Counted from the first letter of the stretch, positions 29,717-39,798 are shown. The stretch is 64,000 nt of DNA from an uncultured Lachnospiraceae bacterium (GCA_947174665.1 CAMWJV010000001.1:34242-98241); one strand, 5' to 3'. Numbers and translations are program-made. Notes: a model not told the origin generated them from the sequence alone.

Positions 29717-30586
29717 TTAATAGTTATGCAGATAAATATACGCATCCTCAAGAGTAACAGAAACAGGCCGACAGTCAATCCCCGGCTTTACCCTGCTCAG
29801 GATTCGCAGCCGGATTCCGCCCTCCGTATACTGTTTGGAAGAAACACGGTATTTTTGCTCTATGTCCCGTGCCTTGACGGGGTCTTCTATCTTACACTCC
29901 CACACATAACCCTCTGCGTTGCTGAGCAGATCCTGCACGCTGCCGGAATACAGGAAATGTCCTTTTTTCATCACGGCAAGCTGATTGCAGGTGGCGGCCA
30001 GATCCTCCACCACATGGGTGGAAAACAGAACGGTTCGCTTTTCCGAGAAATCCACCAGAAGGTTCCGAATTCTGATGCGCTCCTCCGGGTCCAGACCGGT
30101 GGTGGGTTCGTCGATGATCAAAAACGCCGGCTCGTTCAGAAGCGCCTGTATGAGCCCCACTCTTCGTTTCATGCCGCCGGAAAGCTGTTTCATTTTCTTT
30201 TTTCGGTGTTCCGTCAGGCTGGTTTTCTCCAGATAATATTGAATCCGCTCCCTGCAGAGGGGTTTGGAAATGCCGGCCAGAGCCCCCATGTATTCCAGAC
30301 ATTCCTGCACGGTCAGGCCGGGATATAAATCTATTTCCTGGGGCAGATAGCCAATCTGTTTTTGAATCATTTCGTAATTATTTTCGTGATACTGGATGCC
30401 GTCCAGGGTCACCGTGCCCTCAGTGGGGGCCAGGGTGGTTGTCAGCACCCGCATCAGCGTTGTTTTTCCGGCGCCGTTTTCACCCAGCAGGCCGAAGATT
30501 CCGGTGGGAATTTCCAGATCCGCGTGGTCGATGGCAGTCACTTTATTTTGAAAGGTTACAGTCAGATTATTAATTTGAATACTCAT
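29717..30586 (-). CDS. ABC transporter ATP-binding protein
   Basis: Walker A GENGAGKTT, LSGGMKRR, IIDEPTTGLD. Confidence 0.93.
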   Translation of the reverse strand: MSIQINNLTVTFQNKVTAIDHADLEIPTGIFGLLGENGAGKTTLMRVLTTTLAPTEGTVTLDGIQYHENNYEMIQKQIGYLPQEIDLYPGLTVQECLEYMGALAGISKPLCRERIQYYLEKTSLTEHRKKKMKQLSGGMKRRVGLIQALLNEPAFLIIDEPTTGLDPEERIRIRNLLVDFSEKRTVLFSTHVVEDLAATCNQLAVMKKGHFLYSGSVQDLLSNAEGYVWECKIEDPVKARDIEQKYRVSSKQYTEGGIRLRILSRVKPGIDCRPVSVTLEDAYIYLHNY

Positions 30587-30590
30587 GGTT

Positions 30591-31283
30591 TTATCCTCTT
30601 TTCTTTAACAGGGTTGGAAGGAGCAGAAGCATTGCGGCGCAGAGAGCGATGCAGATGCCCTTTCCGGCAAGCCAGCGGAAATCGCCGGCGTCTTCTGCAT
30701 TTCGGTAGGTATAGGAAAATACATTCCGTGGGCCAAAAGTGCGCTGGGCGAAGGCGGAGGTAGTGAGAATCCATAAAAGCAGGCTTCCGCCCATTCCGAA
30801 CCACAGGTTTCGGAAAATACAGGAGATGGTGTTTGCAAAAACGGACCAGAAGGCCAGCGTCACCGCCATTGCTCCCAGATAGACAAAAAACTGTCGGATT
30901 TCGCTGAACGTTTCCGGATGCATGACGCCGTACAGGAGGGGTCTCTGAAAAAGGAAGAACAGTCCGTAACCTGCCGCTGCCAGCAGCAGAAGAAACAATT
31001 CCTGTATCAGCAGTCGCATGCCCACGGAGCGGAGCCTCTTTTTCATCGGATACAGATGCCAGACCTCCGAACGCCTGCCTGTGATCTCCTGCACATAGGT
31101 GTCCGAGCAGAATGCTGCCGCCAGTATCGCCATGGCGGGCTCTATCGCAATCCCTACTTCATAGCTAACCGATACACCGCGGATCAGGCTCAGAATTGTG
31201 ATAAAAAACAGGGCGCAGGCAATTTTATAGAGGGGCAGGGAAATTTTTATCTCTTTGCACATTATACCCGCCTCCGTTTCCAC
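30591..31283 (-). CDS. ABC-2-type permease subunit
   Basis: Multi-TM, between ATPase and second permease. Confidence 0.65.
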   Translation of the reverse strand: METEAGIMCKEIKISLPLYKIACALFFITILSLIRGVSVSYEVGIAIEPAMAILAAAFCSDTYVQEITGRRSEVWHLYPMKKRLRSVGMRLLIQELFLLLLAAAGYGLFFLFQRPLLYGVMHPETFSEIRQFFVYLGAMAVTLAFWSVFANTISCIFRNLWFGMGGSLLLWILTTSAFAQRTFGPRNVFSYTYRNAEDAGDFRWLAGKGICIALCAAMLLLLPTLLKKRG

Positions 31284-32326
31284 AGCTGAGCCGAAATCAG
31301 CAGAATCACAGCGGAAGCTGCCACCAGGAAGCTCTGATTGAGCAGCAGCATGGGCGGTTCGGCCGTATCAAAAAATTGTCCCGGAAACCGCACCATGATC
31401 GCCAGCGCTCTCCCGTAGTAGCCATATACCCCCTCCGCGTTGCGGCCGCCCATATTGGAATACACGATAAGGAGAAATAAAAGCGGTGCCCCGGGAAGCG
31501 GGTTTTTAAACAGCAGGGAGATGAGAACATAAATACATACGATTATGAGCATATTCGGCAGAATATATATGCAGGTCGCCCTGATAAAATCATAGAGCCG
31601 CACTTCGAAGCCGCTGTCCCGAGTGAAGATCAGACAGAGCGCCCAAAACACCAGATTCAGGATGGCCAGCGCGATCAGGCAGACTGAAAATCCGCCCAGG
31701 GCTTTTCCTGCCACATAGTTTCCGGCGCTGATTGGTTTGGTATGGAGAAGCTCATAGGTATATGATCTCGTATCCTGCATAAACAGAACTGACAACATGA
31801 TGGTTGCAAAAAATCCCATAAACAATCCTGCAAAATCCGCAAATTTCCTGGAAAAATACCAGGAGAATGACTTTTGAGACAGGACTTCCGTAAGGTAGGC
31901 GTTGATTTCTTCACTGGTTCCTTTCCGGTATTTTGTGAGTTCGTAAGCAGAGGCTGCACCGATAAAACTGTATTTTTCTTCAAAATATCTGCATGCGTCG
32001 GAGATGTTTAAGTCTTTCATTTCGTCTATGACTGCCGCTGCCTCGGCGCTGCTCAATCCAAACGCCGAGACCAGGGTCTCCTGTATACCTGCTTCCCAGA
32101 ATGCCCGCCTTTCCTCCGGGGTTGCCGGAATATAGCCCTCATTGGGGTCCGCTGCATGGATGGTTTCAGGATAATCGTTGACGATCGTTTCGCCCGGTGA
32201 GAGGTAGCGGATGCTAAAGTAAAAACTGACCTGCGAATAGATGCCCAGTATTACGATTGCCATTCCCAGCCAGAACAGGGGCTGTTTTAAGTAGTTTTTG
32301 ATTTCTCTTGTTAAAATTGCAATCAT
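31262..32326 (-). CDS. ABC-2-type permease subunit
   Basis: Multi-TM MIAILTREIKNYLKQPLFWLGMAIVILG. Confidence 0.7.
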   Translation of the reverse strand: MIAILTREIKNYLKQPLFWLGMAIVILGIYSQVSFYFSIRYLSPGETIVNDYPETIHAADPNEGYIPATPEERRAFWEAGIQETLVSAFGLSSAEAAAVIDEMKDLNISDACRYFEEKYSFIGAASAYELTKYRKGTSEEINAYLTEVLSQKSFSWYFSRKFADFAGLFMGFFATIMLSVLFMQDTRSYTYELLHTKPISAGNYVAGKALGGFSVCLIALAILNLVFWALCLIFTRDSGFEVRLYDFIRATCIYILPNMLIIVCIYVLISLLFKNPLPGAPLLFLLIVYSNMGGRNAEGVYGYYGRALAIMVRFPGQFFDTAEPPMLLLNQSFLVAASAVILLISAQLWKRRRV

Positions 32327-32403
32327 GTTTTGCCTCCTTTTTTGATATCCGTATGTTCACAGGATACACGGCAAATCACAATGAAAAAGCAATGTAGCAG
32401 AAA

Positions 32404-32440
32404 TAAGAAAAAATACCGGATTGCTCAAACAATCCGGCAA
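32404..32440 (-). terminator. Intrinsic terminator overlapping the 3' end of the histidine kinase gene
   Basis: Minus strand GCCGGATTG-tttgag-CAATCCGG followed by TATTTTTTC. Confidence 0.75.
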
Positions 32441-33594
32441 AATACCGCGGTTACCGACGCGCCGCCCTGCTGCAGATTCCCCGACAGAAGCCTGCCGCCG
32501 TGCTTTTCGCAATACAGCCTGCTGATATACATGCCCATTCCTGCATGCTTCAGGCTGTCCTTTGTGGATTTTATGGTTTCTCCGGAAAATCCGGTTCCGT
32601 CGTCGGTGACGCGGATCCGGCACTCGGAACCGGACAGGGTGAGGGTGATCTCCACTTCATTTTTGGCATAACGCAGGGCGTTGGACAGCAGATTCTCCGC
32701 AACCTCCAAAATGATCTCTTTATCGCCCCGGAAGGCTTCTCCTGTGGAGGAATTGTGAAGAATGATATTTTTGCCGGCCTCTTTTTCCAAAATACGGAGT
32801 TCCGCAAGCAGATCTGCCTGCAGCTGTTCCGCCGTGAACTCTTCCGGCCACAGTTCCCGCCGCTCCAGGCTGCTCAGCTTCCGCATGGTCTCCACGAACT
32901 TATCCATGCGCGCAAGCTGTTTTTCACACTCCGAAAGCATCTCCATTGCTTTTTCCATGCTGATAGTTTCATTCGGAAGGTAGTCCGTCAGCATTTCATG
33001 GTATCCCTTTAAGACGGACAGGGGAGAGCGGATGTCGTGGGCGATGGCCGCCCGGAGGACACGTTCCTCTTCGAGACTCCGCCACAGCAGGATATTGTTC
33101 TCTGCAAGCTGTTCTCTCATCCGCTCAAATTCCCGGCACAGCTGCCCCATTTCATCTCTGTTTTCATAGGTGATATGAAAAAGCAGATTGTTTTGGGAAA
33201 TGTTTTGGGAAGCCAGTGTAAGCTCAGCGATGGGGTGTTTTAATTTATTCCGGTAGAAAAGAAAAACAGCTGTACAGCTTCCGGCCATGGATAAAATGAG
33301 TATCGCAAAAGTCTGCAGGAAATCACACAGCTCGGAGATAAAATGATCCTGAGGCGTCATTGCATGGAAAGCTACATATTGGGAGGCGTTCATCGGCGTC
33401 AGTTCTGAATAGTTATCCGGATCAATATAATTTCTCCAGACAGCCACCTGTGTATGCCAGGCCAGCTCGGAAATATATGCGGACAGTAAATAGCTGCAGA
33501 GCAAGCTGACTGACATATATAAAAGAATTGTTTTTCTGACAGATAGATTCCTTATTTTATTTTTTATTTTATCCATCGGTATCCCATCCCCCAT
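32425..33594 (-). CDS. Sensor histidine kinase with HAMP-like linker
   Basis: AIAHDIRSPLSVLKGYHEML; NLLSNALRYAKNEV; DDGTGFS. Confidence 0.9.
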   Translation of the reverse strand: MGDGIPMDKIKNKIRNLSVRKTILLYMSVSLLCSYLLSAYISELAWHTQVAVWRNYIDPDNYSELTPMNASQYVAFHAMTPQDHFISELCDFLQTFAILILSMAGSCTAVFLFYRNKLKHPIAELTLASQNISQNNLLFHITYENRDEMGQLCREFERMREQLAENNILLWRSLEEERVLRAAIAHDIRSPLSVLKGYHEMLTDYLPNETISMEKAMEMLSECEKQLARMDKFVETMRKLSSLERRELWPEEFTAEQLQADLLAELRILEKEAGKNIILHNSSTGEAFRGDKEIILEVAENLLSNALRYAKNEVEITLTLSGSECRIRVTDDGTGFSGETIKSTKDSLKHAGMGMYISRLYCEKHGGRLLSGNLQQGGASVTAVFCRIV

Positions 33595-34235
33595 ACGGTT
33601 TCAATATATTCCGTCTTCGTTAATGCCGAAAGCTTGTTTCTGATCCTGCGGACAAGTTCGGTAATGACACGGCTGTCACCTTCCGCATCATAGCCGCAGA
33701 CCCGTTCATAGATTCTTTCCTTATCAAACACCATTCCCGGATTCGTGGACAAAAATTCAATGATTCCATATTCCGCCTTTGTAAGTTCCAGGCAGGTGTC
33801 GCCAATCTGTACTGTTTTTGCGGTATAATCGATGGCAAGCCCATCCTGAAAAAAGCAGTTTGACAAAACGCTGCGTCTCTGCTCACGCTTCAGGTGGGCC
33901 GTGATCCTGGCATCCAGCTCCTTTAAGCTGAAGGGCTTTGTAATATAGTCGTCGCCGCCTGAGAGCAGGCCGTTAACCCTGTCGTCCTCCTCCACCTTTG
34001 CGGTCAGAAACAAAATGGGGCAGGACACCTTATCCCGGATAAGCCTGCACAAATGAAGCCCGTCCATCTGCGGCATATTGATGTCAAGGAGAATGATGTC
34101 TGGCCGGGCATTGAGCTTTTCCAGCGCTTCCGCGCCGTTTTCGGCAGTCAGGATTTCATATTTTTTCATCTCAAAATGGCTCCGAAGCATGGTAAGGAGC
34201 GCTCTGTCGTCATCGACGATCAATAATTTAGTCAT
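33564..34235 (-). CDS. OmpR-family response regulator
   Basis: KLLIVDDDRALL...ILLDINMPQMDG; C-terminal winged helix DSRVITELVRRIRNKL. Confidence 0.93.
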   Translation of the reverse strand: MTKLLIVDDDRALLTMLRSHFEMKKYEILTAENGAEALEKLNARPDIILLDINMPQMDGLHLCRLIRDKVSCPILFLTAKVEEDDRVNGLLSGGDDYITKPFSLKELDARITAHLKREQRRSVLSNCFFQDGLAIDYTAKTVQIGDTCLELTKAEYGIIEFLSTNPGMVFDKERIYERVCGYDAEGDSRVITELVRRIRNKLSALTKTEYIETVWGMGYRWIK

Positions 34236-34424
34236 GTGATTATGTTTCCTATGCTTTTTTGACTTCCGATACTCAAGAATCCAGCCGCCGCGCGTCTGCC
34301 GCGCTATTCGCTTAAAATCTGCTTCGCAGATTTGATTCTTTCGTTAACATTATACTATAAAAGACAATAAATTCACAATCAAAGGGTCAAATACTATATA
34401 TTGTATTTTTTTTGCCTTTTCTTT

Positions 34425-34454
34425 TTGACATGTGCACTATATCTATGGTACACT
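34425..34454 (+). promoter_or_regulatory. Sigma-70-like promoter upstream of the acidic TPR-like gene
   Basis: TTGACA-N18-TACACT. Confidence 0.55.
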
Positions 34455-34513
34455 TAACAAAATAGTGGGAGAGTATACATTTTGTACGTGCATATTGGAT
34501 AGGGAGTGTTACT

Positions 34514-37500
34514 TTGGATAAATATGAATATAAAGTAAGGGCGGATGAAATTAAAGAGCTGATAGCCGAAGGGGATTACCAGCAGGCGGCGGAAATCGCG
34601 GATACCATTGACTGGCGCAGGGTCAAGAGTGTTATGATGCTCTGCACCATCAGCGATCTGTACAAAATAAACAGGCGGTATGAGGACGCAAAGAACATGC
34701 TGCTGCTGGCATATGAGAGAAGACCGGGGGGAAAAACAATCTGTTATTCCCTCTGTGAGCTTTGTATTAAGACGGAAGAATTTCTGCAGGCCGTTAACTA
34801 TTATAAGGAGTTTGTACAGGTTGCCCCCAAGGACTCAGGGCGTTATATCCTTCAATATAAGCTTTATGAGGCTCAGGATGTTGGACTGGAAGAACGCATC
34901 AGCGTGCTTGAGGAACTGAAAAAGAGGGACTACAGAGAAAAGTGGGCTTATGAACTGGCATATCTGTACCACAGGGTCGGTCTGGCAACGCGCTGCGTGG
35001 AAGAGTGTGATGAATTGATCGTGTGGTTTGGCGAGGGGAAATATGTCATCAAGGCCATGGAACTGAAAATGCTGCATCAGCCGCTGTCCACAAGTCAGCA
35101 GCAGAAATATGACCACAGATTTGATCCGATTAAGGCACCGGCGGAAGAAATAACCGAAGAGAGTGCAGCGGCGGATGCCGGGGCTGTCTGGGCAAAGCCT
35201 GAACAGGCTGTGAAGAAACAGTCCGGTTGGCAGATGCCCGTGGAGAACGTTGGAGAGCAGTCGTTTGCAGAAAGTAGCTCGCCGGTCAGCGGAATGCAGG
35301 CTTTCGATGTGAACCCGGTTGTGGACAGTGCGCCCATGACTCAGCCGGAAGAGGGAATTCCCGGGCAGGGGTCAGCCGCAGATTATTCCGGCTGGTCGGT
35401 ACAGGGTTCAGGGGTTTCGATGGACACCAGGACGGATTGGGTGTTGTCCACTCCGAAGCCGGAGACGCGGGAGAATGTTCTTCCCGCAGCAGTGCAGCAG
35501 CCTGTGCCGGAAGAACTGGATATACAGGTAAAGACCATGGACGTGGGGGCGTACAACACGATTAACCTGCAGGCAGAAATTGCGGCGGGACTGCAGGAGG
35601 TGCTGGCGGAAGACAACACACAGACCGATGCAATTACCCGTTCCATTATTGCTCCCCTGCTGGAATCCGACACGGAGAGTCTGGACCTTCCGGAGATAGA
35701 TGAGGTGGATGAGAATGACCTTGGGCCTGAAGTGGAGATTATGGAGGGTTCGGAGGTGTTTTTCGGTGAGACAGGGGAGCTTGGCACCTTACAGAAAGAT
35801 GAGGAAGGTGCAGGTGCGGGGCCTGTGGCTATGGAACCCGCGGCAGTCGAGCCGGTAACGGAAGAGCCTGCAATGGAGCCCCTCACAGGTGTGGAAGCTG
35901 CAGGTACGGAAACTGTTGTTGAGGAATCTGCGACGGTCGAGTCGGTAGGAGAACAGCCTGCGCCGAATGAGTCTGTAAGCGAAGCGCCTGTACCAGAAGG
36001 GATGGAGGAGCTTCATCCTGATGATACGGCAAAAATAGTGATGGACCAGCTGCGGCTGGAGATGAGCCAGAAGGTGGAGCAGGTGCTGACGGCACAGCCG
36101 CCCAGAGAGCTTGCCGGAGTATTGTCCCAGGAGTCTGACGGGCAGATCAGTCTGGTGGTACCTGAAAGTGAAACGGTGGAAAAGCAGATTACCGGTCAGA
36201 TGAATTTTGAAGAAATACTGGGTGAATGGGAGAAACTGAAGCGGGAAAATGAGGCGAAGCGGCAGGAAGAGGTGCGCCAGCACGTCCTGGAGCAGACAGG
36301 CAATATGTTTACCGAGTTTGAGGCATCTTTGAAGGAGGGCTTACTGGAGCAGCTGGAGAGCGAGCCGGTGGGGCCCGAGGAGGAAGAGTGGGAAGAACCG
36401 GAGCAGCTGGGCGAGATAGAAGAATCGGAAGAGCAGGAAGAATCGGAATGTCCGAATGAATTAGAAGAGCCGGATGAACCGGAAGAGACAGAGCAGCCAG
36501 AAGAGCCGGAGGCGGGATTTGCGGAAGAAGCAGCGGTTGAGCCGGAAACGGAGTCTGAAGAGGAAAAGCCGGAACAGCCGGAAGCAGAGTCTGAGGACGT
36601 AGAGTCTGAAGATGTGGAACCTGAGGAAACAGAATCTGAACCAACGGAATCTGAGGAGACAGAACCTGAGGCAACGGAATCTGAGGAGACAGAACCTGAA
36701 GCAACGGAGTCTGAGGAGAGAGAACCTGAGACAACAGAATCCGAGGGAGCCGAGGAGCAAGAGACCGGGAAACCTGAGTACGAAACAGAGTCTGAGCCTG
36801 AGGAGGAAAAAGTCAAAAAGCAGAAGGAATCAGCACCTGCTCAGCGTGAAAAGGAGACGACGAGAGCGCTGACCCGCGAGGAAAAAGAGCTCTATGCGCC
36901 CTTTATTCAGAGCCGTTCCGGCAGAGAAAACCTGGTGAAAGCGATTGACAGTATCAGCATGGCTGCTTATACCGGAAATGTGATCATTACCGGCGAGAAA
37001 GGGATGGATACGCTTTCCCTTGCGAAAAATATGATTCGCGAGATTCAGATGACTGACAGCAATTTTTCCGGAAAGGCTGCTCAAGTATCAGGACAGGGAC
37101 TGAACTCCAAAAATGTGGAGGAGACGCTGGGGCGTCTGGAAAGCGGTGCTTTGATCATCCTGGAGGCGTCGAAGATGGAGGCTTCCACCGTAGAAATTTT
37201 GCAGAAGGTGCTGCAAAAAGAAAATTTTGGCATTATAGTGTTCCTTGAAGATACTAAAAAGGCCATGGAGCGATTGCTGGCGGCATACCCCAAGCTGCGC
37301 GAAAGCTTTACGGCCAGGCTGGACGTGGAGGCTATGAGCAACGATTCGCTGGTAGCCTTCGGAAGAAAATATGCAAGGGAGATGGAGTATTCCATTGATG
37401 AATTAGGTGTGCTTGCGCTTCATACAAGGATTGAGGAACGGCAGACCCTGGACCATGTGGTGACGGTTCTGGAAGTGAAGGATATCATAGATGAGGCAAT

Positions 37501-37606
37501 TCGTCATGCCAACAGAAAAACAATGGGACATTTCTTTGACATTCTCTTCGCGAGGCGGTATGATGAAGAAGACATGATTATTCTGACTGAAAAAGATTTT
37601 GTATAA
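34514..37606 (+). CDS. Large acidic protein: TPR-like N-terminus, Glu-rich low-complexity centre, AAA-like C-terminal domain
   Basis: TTG start; 10-aa repeats (SEETEPEATE); C-terminus GNVIITGEKGMDTLSLAKNM...GALIILEASKM. Confidence 0.7.
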   Translation: MDKYEYKVRADEIKELIAEGDYQQAAEIADTIDWRRVKSVMMLCTISDLYKINRRYEDAKNMLLLAYERRPGGKTICYSLCELCIKTEEFLQAVNYYKEFVQVAPKDSGRYILQYKLYEAQDVGLEERISVLEELKKRDYREKWAYELAYLYHRVGLATRCVEECDELIVWFGEGKYVIKAMELKMLHQPLSTSQQQKYDHRFDPIKAPAEEITEESAAADAGAVWAKPEQAVKKQSGWQMPVENVGEQSFAESSSPVSGMQAFDVNPVVDSAPMTQPEEGIPGQGSAADYSGWSVQGSGVSMDTRTDWVLSTPKPETRENVLPAAVQQPVPEELDIQVKTMDVGAYNTINLQAEIAAGLQEVLAEDNTQTDAITRSIIAPLLESDTESLDLPEIDEVDENDLGPEVEIMEGSEVFFGETGELGTLQKDEEGAGAGPVAMEPAAVEPVTEEPAMEPLTGVEAAGTETVVEESATVESVGEQPAPNESVSEAPVPEGMEELHPDDTAKIVMDQLRLEMSQKVEQVLTAQPPRELAGVLSQESDGQISLVVPESETVEKQITGQMNFEEILGEWEKLKRENEAKRQEEVRQHVLEQTGNMFTEFEASLKEGLLEQLESEPVGPEEEEWEEPEQLGEIEESEEQEESECPNELEEPDEPEETEQPEEPEAGFAEEAAVEPETESEEEKPEQPEAESEDVESEDVEPEETESEPTESEETEPEATESEETEPEATESEEREPETTESEGAEEQETGKPEYETESEPEEEKVKKQKESAPAQREKETTRALTREEKELYAPFIQSRSGRENLVKAIDSISMAAYTGNVIITGEKGMDTLSLAKNMIREIQMTDSNFSGKAAQVSGQGLNSKNVEETLGRLESGALIILEASKMEASTVEILQKVLQKENFGIIVFLEDTKKAMERLLAAYPKLRESFTARLDVEAMSNDSLVAFGRKYAREMEYSIDELGVLALHTRIEERQTLDHVVTVLEVKDIIDEAIRHANRKTMGHFFDILFARRYDEEDMIILTEKDFV
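36631..36750 (+). repeat. 30-bp coding minisatellite, 4 units
   Basis: agaacctgaggcaacggaatctgaggagac-type units at 36631, 36661, 36691, 36721. Confidence 0.85.
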
Positions 37607-37619
37607 CGGAGGAATAGGT

Positions 37620-39563
37620 ATGGCTAAGGGAGCAGGTGTAGCAAAGGGAGCAGGTGCAGCAAAAGAAGCAGAAAAGGTTTTCATATCGGAGGCGGATCAG
37701 TATCTGTTTTCGCAGGGAACTCACTATGATATTTATAAAAAGCTTGGCGCGCACCCGTCTGTTGAAAATGGTGTGGAAGGCATTTATTTCGGCGTATGGG
37801 CACCAAATGCAGAAGCGGTTCACGTTATCGGCAGCTTTAATGAATGGAATGAGCAGGCAAATCCCATGGAAAAACTTGGACCGGTGGGCATCTGGGGACT
37901 TTTTATTCCGGAAGCGGCGGTGGGGGACATGTACAAGTTTTTGATTACCGCTAAGGATGGCAGGAAGCTCTACAAGGCGGATCCCTTTGCCAATCAGGCG
38001 GAATATCGCCCGGGAACAGCATCCATTGTTGCGGATCTTGCCGGCTTTGAGTGGAAGGACGCGGCATGGATGGAGCAGCGGGATAAGAAAGACGTGAACA
38101 GAGAGCCTATGGCGATTTACGAGTGCCATATCGGATCCTTTATGAAGCATCCGGACGGAACGGAGGAGGGCTTCTATAATTACCGCCAGTTTGCGGACAG
38201 GATAGTGGAGTACTTAAAGGAGATGAAGTATACCCATGTGGAATTGATGGGTATTGCGGAATTTCCCTTTGACGGTTCCTGGGGTTATCAGGTGACGGGG
38301 TATTATGCACCGACCTCCCGTTACGGTACACCTAAGGACTTTATGTATCTGGTGAACCGGCTGCACAAGGCGGGTGTGGGTGTCATTCTGGACTGGGTGC
38401 CGGCCCATTTTGCAACTGATGCCCACGGGCTGGGACAATTCGACGGGCAGTGCATTTTTGAGCATCCGGACCCTCGCAAGGGGGAGCACCCGGACTGGGG
38501 AACCAAGATCTTTAATTATGAGAAGCCGGAGGTAAAGAATTTCCTGATTGCCAATGTGCTGTTCTGGCTGAGGGAATTCCATGTTGATGGTATTCGTGTG
38601 GACGCGGTGGCATCCATGCTGTATCTGGATTACGGCAAGCAGGCCGGTCAGTGGGTGCCGAACAAGTACGGCGGCCATGAGAATCTGGAGGCGATTGAGT
38701 TCTTTAAACATATGAATTCCGTGGTTCGGGGCAGCTATCCCGGTTTCCTTACTATTGCGGAGGAGTCCACTGCCTGGCCGAATGTTACCGGTGAAATCGG
38801 CGGAGAAGGCCTTGGATTCACGTTTAAGTGGAATATGGGCTGGATGCATGATTTCTGTGAATATATGAAGCTGGATCCCATTTACCGCAAGGGCGATCAT
38901 TATGGCATGACCTTTGCCATGAGCTACAACGAGAGTGAAAAGTATATTCTGCCCCTGTCGCATGATGAAGTGGTGCATCTGAAATGTTCCATGGTAAATA
39001 AGATGCCGGGCTATCAGGTGGACAAATACGCAAATCTGCGGGTGGGATATACCTATATGTTCGGCCATGCCGGAAAAAAGCTGTTGTTTATGGGACAGGA
39101 CTTTGGACAGGAGAGGGAGTGGAGCGAGGCGAGAGAGCTGGACTGGTTCCTTCTTGGCGAGAAGAACAACTGTGGGCTGCATGACTATGTGAAAGAGCTG
39201 CTGGCTATATACAGGAAGTATCCCGCAGCCTATGAGCTGGACGATAGCTGGGATGGTTTTGAGTGGATGAACGCAGATGACGCGGAGAACAGTGTGTATT
39301 CCTTTGTGAGAAAGTCCTCCACGGGAAGGAACAGCCTGCTGTTTGTGCTGAACATGACGCCTGTCAGGCGGGAAAACTACCGGGTTGCCGTTCCCAAGAA
39401 CAAGAAATATAAACTGATCCTGAACAGTGACGAGGAGCGCTTCGGCGGCTGGGGCAATGAGCTTCCGGCGGAGATCATGGCGGAGAAGGAACCTTTTCAT
39501 TATCATGATTATTCCTTAACTTTGGACATTCCTCCTTATGGCGCGGCAGTGTTTGTGTTTTAA
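37620..39563 (+). CDS. glgB: 1,4-alpha-glucan branching enzyme
   Basis: VWAPNAEAVHVIGSFNEW...GIRVDAVASMLYLDYG...LPLSHDEVVH. Confidence 0.95.
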   Translation: MAKGAGVAKGAGAAKEAEKVFISEADQYLFSQGTHYDIYKKLGAHPSVENGVEGIYFGVWAPNAEAVHVIGSFNEWNEQANPMEKLGPVGIWGLFIPEAAVGDMYKFLITAKDGRKLYKADPFANQAEYRPGTASIVADLAGFEWKDAAWMEQRDKKDVNREPMAIYECHIGSFMKHPDGTEEGFYNYRQFADRIVEYLKEMKYTHVELMGIAEFPFDGSWGYQVTGYYAPTSRYGTPKDFMYLVNRLHKAGVGVILDWVPAHFATDAHGLGQFDGQCIFEHPDPRKGEHPDWGTKIFNYEKPEVKNFLIANVLFWLREFHVDGIRVDAVASMLYLDYGKQAGQWVPNKYGGHENLEAIEFFKHMNSVVRGSYPGFLTIAEESTAWPNVTGEIGGEGLGFTFKWNMGWMHDFCEYMKLDPIYRKGDHYGMTFAMSYNESEKYILPLSHDEVVHLKCSMVNKMPGYQVDKYANLRVGYTYMFGHAGKKLLFMGQDFGQEREWSEARELDWFLLGEKNNCGLHDYVKELLAIYRKYPAAYELDDSWDGFEWMNADDAENSVYSFVRKSSTGRNSLLFVLNMTPVRRENYRVAVPKNKKYKLILNSDEERFGGWGNELPAEIMAEKEPFHYHDYSLTLDIPPYGAAVFVF

Positions 39564-39612
39564 GGCAGCAGTTCGGCAGGGTGTAAAGAATCTTTTAACT
39601 TTAACCGAAATA

Positions 39613-39645
39613 AAAGGTAAGCGTGTCAGGCGCTTGCCTTTTTTT
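39613..39645 (+). terminator. Intrinsic terminator after glgB
   Basis: GGTAAGCG-tgtcagg-CGCTTGCC TTTTTTT. Confidence 0.85.
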
Positions 39646-39658
39646 ATAAATTATCCTG

Positions 39659-39746
39659 ACTATTCAGAACCAACCTTGAAAACACTGCGTGTTTCCGAGC
39701 ATTCATTGCATATTTCCAGTTCAATTTGCCTGGTTCTGAACAGTTA
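39659..39746. repeat. Palindromic intergenic element, possibly related to family 1
   Basis: TTCAGAACCA (39663-39672) / TGGTTCTGAA (39731-39740) with TGACTA / CAGTTAC flanks; internal AAACAC-tgc-GTGTTT. Confidence 0.65.
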
Positions 39747-39798
39747 CAAATTATCATAAGGGCGGCAGGTGAAAGCTGTCGCAATAGGAGAAAGTATC

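Noticed and set aside
36631-36750. Short direct repeats resembling a CRISPR array
   Set aside because: Units are contiguous with no spacers, and they are in-frame coding repeats.
36196-36816. Ser-rich minus-strand ORFs across the acidic linker
   Set aside because: Mirror artefact of GAG/GAA/TCT repeats in the 34514-37606 gene.
38214-39506. 430-aa minus-strand ORF antisense to glgB
   Set aside because: glgB is unambiguous; the antisense translation is His/Leu-rich codon-complement sequence.
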